Source: Anaeromyces robustus (Eukaryota > Neocallimastigomycota > Neocallimastigomycetes > Neocallimastigales > Neocallimastigaceae). From it: 64,000 nt of DNA. Below the pieces are notes generated by a model. The model was not told the DNA's origin. It worked only from the letters and a program-made list of their open reading frames with translations, and made no database searches. The position numbers and the translations under genes are program-made. Below, piece after piece: positions 56,101 through 64,000 of the stretch (position 1 is its first letter; every line of letters starts with the position of its first letter). The stretch covers positions 1 to 64,000 of the forward strand of contig MCFG01000304.1 of the NCBI GenBank assembly GCA_002104895.1, given 5' to 3'.

Positions 56101-58455
56101 ATAGTTATTATAGTCCATGACTAAATAACTATGCGTTTGTTCATTGAAACCTAAAAATATTCCTTTCAATGAATTTTCTTTAAATTTTGTTTTGTTCTGG
56201 TTGTAATTTTTGTAATATGTAATACAACCAAAAGTTTTTAAATGGTCAATTTTTACTTTATGACCATAAAATTTTTCATCAGGTATGTTATTCTGAGAAA
56301 TTTGATGTGGAGTTTTGTTGTATAAATAATTTGCATATAATACAGCAAAATCCCAAAAATTCTCAGAAAGTTTACTCCAGTATAATAATGTTTTAGAGCA
56401 GGAAATTAAAGTTTGATTAAATCTCTCTGCAATACCATTATTTTCTGGACTATATGGAGGCGAATATAATTTTATAATGCCATTTTCTTCACAAAATTTA
56501 ATTATTTTGTTATTTTTATATTCTTTGGCATTATCTGATTTAAATACTTTAACTTTTTTATCTTTAAAAAAATTATTTAAATATTTTAATACATTAATAA
56601 TTTTTTCTATCGCCTCACTTTTCTTTCTCATTAAATATATCCAACTTTTGTGGGTATATTCATCTATAAACGTAATAATATATCTCATACCATTGTATGA
56701 GTCATTAATAGGGCCAATAATATCAGAATGGATAACTTCTAAAGTATCCATTGCTTTTGGCGTTTCTTTGTTATGAGGTTTCCTTTTCATTTTAGATATT
56801 TTGCAATCTTTACACAAAATATCTTTAACTTTATGAATATTTAAATATTCATTTAAATTTTCTATATAATAATGTCCTAAACGTCTATGCCAGATTAATT
56901 TACTATTGTAATCTAGCTTATTTACGTTTAAAACATATCTTTTAATATTTTCTTTAATATTATTACAGTGAGTAGCTGTAATAATAATTTCATTATTATT
57001 GTTTGAATGAAAAGTTCCTATATTATGAAAATTTTTATCAAACAATAATAGTTTAGGTCTATAATCAGTGGAATTTTCAATTAGCGCTTTAATATTAATT
57101 TTAGCTAACTCAATTCCACTAATAATATTTCTAGAAACCTCTTTTGAATATAGAACCCTTTTTAATATTATTTTATTTGCATTTATCATGAAGTGAAACT
57201 CTCCATGGCCCTCAAATGTGCATGAAGTATTATTAGCACATTTTAATACTATTTTTTCTTCTTTATAGTTAATTAGTAAGCTTTTATTATTAGTTAAGTG
57301 TTCACCGGCACCTGAATCATATAACCAATATGATTTTTCAATGTTATTTTTATCTGACACTTTAAACTTATTCGATAAGTTAATTGCACACAGTTTTTTA
57401 ATGTATTTTTTAATCTTTAAATTTTTATTTAATTTTTCTTTGTTATTTACATTGTTATTAGAAAAGTTTTTATCTTTTTTATTTTTAACATTATAAATTT
57501 CATCTTCATCATCAAAATACATTGTTTTAATATCATTAAAATCAAAATTTGAATTATAATAATCATTAATATCGTATTTTGATGATTTACCGATGAAATT
57601 TGCGCCCTTTTTATTTTGTTTATTATTTTTATAATTATTATTATTATTATTATATTGTTTTGTGTTTTCTAAATATTTGTTAAATTTACTATTTTTATTT
57701 TTAATATTATACCAGCACTCTTTAGTATTGTGATTGTTCATGTCACAAATATGACAGTGCTTGGTAATTCTTGGGTTTTTAATATTAAATTTATTATTAT
57801 TGTTGTTATTATGATGATGATTGTTATTTTTCTTTATATGATCTATTTCCATTGGATCATCATCATCATATTTGTTATATTTCCAACCTTTTATATAAGC
57901 CCTTTTCTTGAGGTCGGAATCAATTTGGTCGTAGAGTGAGTCAAAAGTGTCTAATTCTTTAAAGACGAATTTATCTGTATATTCTCTTGGAAGAGCTCTA
58001 TACAGATATTTAACCTTTTCTTCATCGGATATTTTTAATTCTGAATCATCCATGACTTTAAAAATATCCTTCATTTGGTCCAAGACATCCATAATCTCTT
58101 CTTCCTTGGAGGTAGATAAAGAATTTAATCTGGATATCCAATAAGCTGTGTCATTTTTATCTCCGCCATATTTTCTTTTTAATTTTGATAATATCTGGTA
58201 GGCGGATACTATTCCAGCCACTTCTTTGTGTATGGCTGGTGTAATTGAATAAAGGATTATTGATCTTGCTTTTGCGTTATTGATAAGCAATGCTAATTGT
58301 TCTGGGGTTGGCTTATCAATATCAATATCCTTTATTAAATCTTCTTTCATATATTTTAATACATTTTCTTTTTGAAATTCGGTACTTAAATAATCAAACC
58401 ATAAAATGTAGTTTGAAGTACCTTTTAATTTTATAAGAGCGTTGTTGTTGCTCAT
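53194..58455 (-). CDS. Copia Gag-Pol polyprotein
   Basis: 1,753 residues in one frame, ATG at 58455, 41 bp inside the 5' LTR. Domains in order: a Gag UBN2-like region (about 1-200); a CCHC zinc knuckle CHICDMNNHNTKEC near 234; an aspartic protease with DSGA near 380; an integrase N-terminal HHCC region (HRRLGH, then CKDCK); and an integrase core with D at about 575, D at about 639 and E 36 residues later (the D,D-35-E pattern). Next come an Asn-rich linker of about 400 residues, a reverse transcriptase with WKARLVARG, LDIKAAYLNA and YVDD near 1444, and an RNase H with DSDYAGD near 1603 and STAEAEY. No stop or frameshift is present. The 400-residue Asn-rich spacer between integrase and reverse transcriptase is unusually long and matches the host's own low-complexity style. 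Confidence 0.95.
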   Translation of the reverse strand: MSNNNALIKLKGTSNYILWFDYLSTEFQKENVLKYMKEDLIKDIDIDKPTPEQLALLINNAKARSIILYSITPAIHKEVAGIVSAYQILSKLKRKYGGDKNDTAYWISRLNSLSTSKEEEIMDVLDQMKDIFKVMDDSELKISDEEKVKYLYRALPREYTDKFVFKELDTFDSLYDQIDSDLKKRAYIKGWKYNKYDDDDPMEIDHIKKNNNHHHNNNNNNKFNIKNPRITKHCHICDMNNHNTKECWYNIKNKNSKFNKYLENTKQYNNNNNNYKNNKQNKKGANFIGKSSKYDINDYYNSNFDFNDIKTMYFDDEDEIYNVKNKKDKNFSNNNVNNKEKLNKNLKIKKYIKKLCAINLSNKFKVSDKNNIEKSYWLYDSGAGEHLTNNKSLLINYKEEKIVLKCANNTSCTFEGHGEFHFMINANKIILKRVLYSKEVSRNIISGIELAKINIKALIENSTDYRPKLLLFDKNFHNIGTFHSNNNNEIIITATHCNNIKENIKRYVLNVNKLDYNSKLIWHRRLGHYYIENLNEYLNIHKVKDILCKDCKISKMKRKPHNKETPKAMDTLEVIHSDIIGPINDSYNGMRYIITFIDEYTHKSWIYLMRKKSEAIEKIINVLKYLNNFFKDKKVKVFKSDNAKEYKNNKIIKFCEENGIIKLYSPPYSPENNGIAERFNQTLISCSKTLLYWSKLSENFWDFAVLYANYLYNKTPHQISQNNIPDEKFYGHKVKIDHLKTFGCITYYKNYNQNKTKFKENSLKGIFLGFNEQTHSYLVMDYNNYKINNVREIFCLEDEPADISLSNSAKNNMDYPSFLRFDFNFSKYENINKNFYFVNNKNNFVNKNESNHEDNDKNTENSNKKQEKIFTPNNSPDKEEQRDIKIMDKDLENGPENNEEEYYSADENLENNFILDEKNFNNKNFSNFHSKNKINDSKNNNNLSSEKFNENQNNINLSSGDTQNNNNLSSKIFSENKNNNNSNSVNENYNNLGSNELINENLNNYNSEKNNLLNNNENINNYDSNNNNISNNKFNKSDQYNNNILLNNDNILPNSNNNIQNNSNIINDNISHNKTLNNNEEYINNNDYMDIDIDIDNNGNNFNQNEYTANISDSINDNILNKSNFNNNTNNNLNDSNHNIQDNKNIVESQKVDFDVNKSSPIFPKGHKTLIIEDNNVPQNKNKLKDIFVKNRFYIPNKNPFNKYNNAFIKMSKLNKKKNNKFNFNNKRTHSNLENIYNRFIANIITDVPFTYHDAITGRDHLKWKQAISNEIQNLYNNEIFTFVKFVPKNKTLISTKWVFTLKRDSNNNVIKWKARLVARGFKQRYGIDFNLTYSPTLNIDALKLIIAFAAKFSWDIMQLDIKAAYLNAELDTDIYVTIPQGDPNFGRGYWKLNKALYGLRQSGRQWNLTITNFLIKNGYTQLISEKCIFKKIKNNKLICIIGLYVDDMVITGEEDEIKDIIDIIKNNFKISKAEPANYILGIKIEKLNNKYFISQKGFIEKMLKVYNIKYTRKTNTPCVGDNLIKENNKPFNITSYKSAIGSLIYLAKCTRPDITFAVGKAARNSEHPTITDWNKVTQIFKYLNTTKDYKICYDGKGEIIGYTDSDYAGDIKDRKSTSGNIILMGNNPICWASKKQSIVATSTAEAEYVSTSECIKKILWIRNILQELLKFNKPIKIYTDNLASLRNIENDEINPKLRHLAVKYFFDKDNIEKGKVKLYYIDTTRMLADILTKHVNGTKMTNFTNIVFSKKN

Positions 58456-58476
58456 TGTTTAATTATTCTCTCAAGA

Positions 58477-58493
58477 TTTGAGACTCTTAATCT
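58477..58493 (-). other. Primer-binding site matching the tRNA-Lys(CUU) anticodon arm
   Basis: Read on the plus strand, TGAGACTCTTAATCT (58479-58493) equals positions 27-41 of typical eukaryotic tRNA-Lys(CUU), with the anticodon loop CTCTTAA. It lies two bases inside the 5' LTR. A match to the anticodon arm rather than to the tRNA 3' end implies priming by a cleaved half-tRNA, as known for Drosophila copia, Ty5 and Candida Tca2. Confidence 0.6.
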
Positions 58494-58495
58494 AT

Positions 58496-61458
<2,963 letters not shown>

Positions 61459-61976
61459 TAAAAAATTAAGTACTTTTCTCCTCATTTCATTTCTTTTTTG
61501 CTTGGTATCCGCAGATTGGTCATATAACCAATGTGTTGATGAGTAGTCTTCTTGATTAGGCCTTACTAGAGGTGGCTGTGCTAACGGAGACTCTAAATGT
61601 TATAAAATGAGAAGAGATTTCAAGGGACGAAAACGAGATTGCTCGTCAAATGTGTGAACATGAAGAATGTAGAAGAGGTGAGACCACCTGGGTTAAATGT
61701 TGTGAAAGACATATTAACCTTATTCTTTTCGAACATTATCATACTAATGTCGGAGTTTGTTTAGTTGACACAAAAACTGATCGTGCATGTGATATCTACC
61801 AGTCGAATAGAATAATGGGTGTATGGACCAATGCATGCAAATACGTTCATGGAGCTGTAGATGACTTTATACATGTTTTCACCACAACACCAAATTGGGA
61901 TGATTTATATGGTCAATTCGATGTTCATCCAGGTTATTGTGGATATGATCCTTCAAGAAAAAAAGTAGGAAATTAA
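61459..61976 (+). pseudogene. Broken gene for a small secreted Cys-containing protein
   Basis: ATG near 61459 gives a clear signal peptide (MFIKKLSTFLLISFLFCLVS, then A) followed by DWSYNQCVDE. Two in-frame stops (TAG, then TGA) follow within five codons. The frame then reads GGCANGDSKCYK before a further frame change. The last roughly 125 residues, through an intact 108-codon frame from ATG 61650, are rich in Cys, His and Trp and end at TAA 61976. Base composition is richer in G+C than the surroundings and an A-rich tail follows. No intron that repairs the breaks was found. I do not recognise the family. It may be a decayed gene, a retrocopy, or a sequence with assembly errors. The 3' part alone could be translated, but it lacks a secretion signal. 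Confidence 0.5.
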
Positions 61977-62436
<460 letters not shown>

Positions 62437-64000
62437 TTCGCAAATATATTAGTGGATTTATAAAATTAAAATTCATTAATAGATGAAGTGAAAATAAAGT
62501 TTCGTTATTATTTTTAACTATAATATAATAAATTTTCATAAATTTTGATTTTATATTCATTAGGAAGCTCTTCTCAACAGCATATCTTAATTTCAGTTCA
62601 TTAGAACAAGAAATATTAGACTTTAAATATTTTTAACCTGAAAATTTCTTTTTTAAAATAATTTATATTGATAATTAATAATTAATAATTAATTAATAAT
62701 ATTTTTAAATACTTTTAAAATAATTCATGCTTTTAGATAAGATAAATTATTATAATAATTATTAGTTACATTATCACAATTAAACAACAACTATTATTAC
62801 AAATTTCTAAAAAGTTTTAAAAATTTCAAAATATTTTTAAAATACTTTTAAGATATTAATATTTTTCAAAATAATTATTTTATTATTAATATAATTATTA
62901 TTAATATTCAGTTTCATTATTCTTATATTTAAAGTAATAATCTTGATTAATTATTAATTAAAAATTATTGATAAAAATTATTTTAAAAAATGAAATTTCC
63001 AAGTTATATTTAATTAAAATACATTAAAGTTTATATTAATAAAATTAACATTTTTAACTTAACATATTTAACAACAACTTAACCACCATTGATACATGTA
63101 TTTATTTTAAGTTTTATGGATTAATAAATAAATTAAAAATAAAAAGATGTATAGAGAAACTTTCATTATACTAAAAATATCAAATTTATAGTAGTGATTT
63201 TAATTATATTATTATATACAACAATATAATTAAAATCTAACTATGGGTAATTGGGTAATGGGTAATTAGGTAATTTAATTAAAAATTAAATATTTGAAAT
63301 TTAATATTAATATTATATTTATATGATAAATTTTTTTTAAATATATTAGAAATAATAATTTCTTCAAATAAAAGAATTAATGCAGTGTATATGTATATTT
63401 ATATTTTATTGTTAACTGCTAGTTACTAATTCTTGATAGATATTTTAAAAATTTTATTATAATTAGGTTAGTATTATTTAATTGTTTAATTATGATAATA
63501 TTAAATTTTTAATATCACTAAAAATATTATAAAAATGTTAAAGTTAATAATATATTAAAAAATAAAATTTGTCAAAAAAATATAATATATATATTTTAAA
63601 ATACTTTTTTTAAAAAATATAAATTATATTTATATTTATATTTATATTTATATTTATATTTATTTTTATATTTATATATATATTTATATTTATTTTTATT
63701 TTTATTCCTATTTTTATTTTTATTTTAATTTTTATTTTTATTTTTATTTTTATTTCATTATTATATAACATTAGATATTAATATATTATATATATAATAT
63801 AATATATCTGATCTTAATTGTAAAACATTTCAAATGCTTTCTGGTAAATCTTCATTTTTTCATCCATATTCTCTAATATTTATATTTTTAAATAAAATTT
63901 GAATATTAAATAAAATTTTCAATAATAATGAAACTTTATTTTCAGTTCATCTATTAGTGAATTTTAATTTTAATTTTAAATCCACTAATATATTTGCAAA
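62437..64000. mobile_element. Element with long terminal inverted repeats, cut by window end
   Basis: About 77 bp at 62437-62513 (GCAAATATATTAGTGGATTT at 62440, AATAGATGAAGTGAAAATAA downstream) matches the reverse complement of 63926-64000 with only a few differences. The arms face each other across about 1.4 kb. No transposase frame is visible. Two short coding-like scraps occur, near 62562-62636 (+) and near 63815-63880 (-). This fits a non-autonomous or decayed DNA transposon. The right outer end and any target duplication lie outside the window. Confidence 0.55.

Overview
The window is nuclear DNA from a eukaryote of extreme A+T content. Intergenic DNA is almost pure A/T, with long tri-, tetra- and pentanucleotide microsatellites, and introns are short and spliceable as GT..AG. 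The gene content points to an anaerobic gut (rumen) fungus of the Neocallimastigomycota: a giant GYY/Cys-repeat scaffoldin-like surface protein, CBM18 chitin-binding repeats, Asn-rich proteins, a MATH-domain protein, ankyrin debris and a bacterial-type horizontally acquired gene. Genus cannot be fixed from the sequence alone.

Layout. 1-852: 3' end of a four-domain CBM18 gene (+). 3496-4176: intronless gene (-) that looks like a bacterial PoNe-immunity (DUF1910/DUF1911) protein. About 4842-5060: ankyrin-repeat relic. 6483-27514 (perhaps to 28241): one enormous minus-strand scaffoldin-like gene. Three long open frames are joined by phase-1 introns full of microsatellite and give at least about 6,660 residues. 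31300-31761: a GC-richer retroposed element with a tRNA-like 5' end, poly(A) tail and 14-bp target-site duplication (SINE-like). 33367/33529-37491: a six- or seven-exon MATH-domain gene (+) with a 23-residue tandem-repeat tail. 38993-41315 and 46172-48464: two tandem three-exon secreted metallophosphatase paralogues (-). 50983-52518: Asn-rich multi-pass membrane protein (+). 52958-58718: complete Ty1/copia LTR retrotransposon (-) with identical-looking LTRs and one 1,753-aa gag-pol frame. 60065-60545: 236-bp tandem duplication. 61459-61976: broken secreted Cys-rich gene (+). About 62437-64000: non-coding element bounded by long inverted repeats and cut by the window end.

How the genes relate. 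This is not an operon-like region. The scaffoldin-like protein (putative dockerin-binding repeats, hydrophobic C-terminal anchor) and the CBM18 protein fit the cell surface and cell wall. The two phosphatases carry signal peptides and are probably secreted. The immunity-like gene may protect against bacterial contact-dependent nucleases in the gut, which is inference only. Coordinates of spliced genes were checked by codon phase at every junction.
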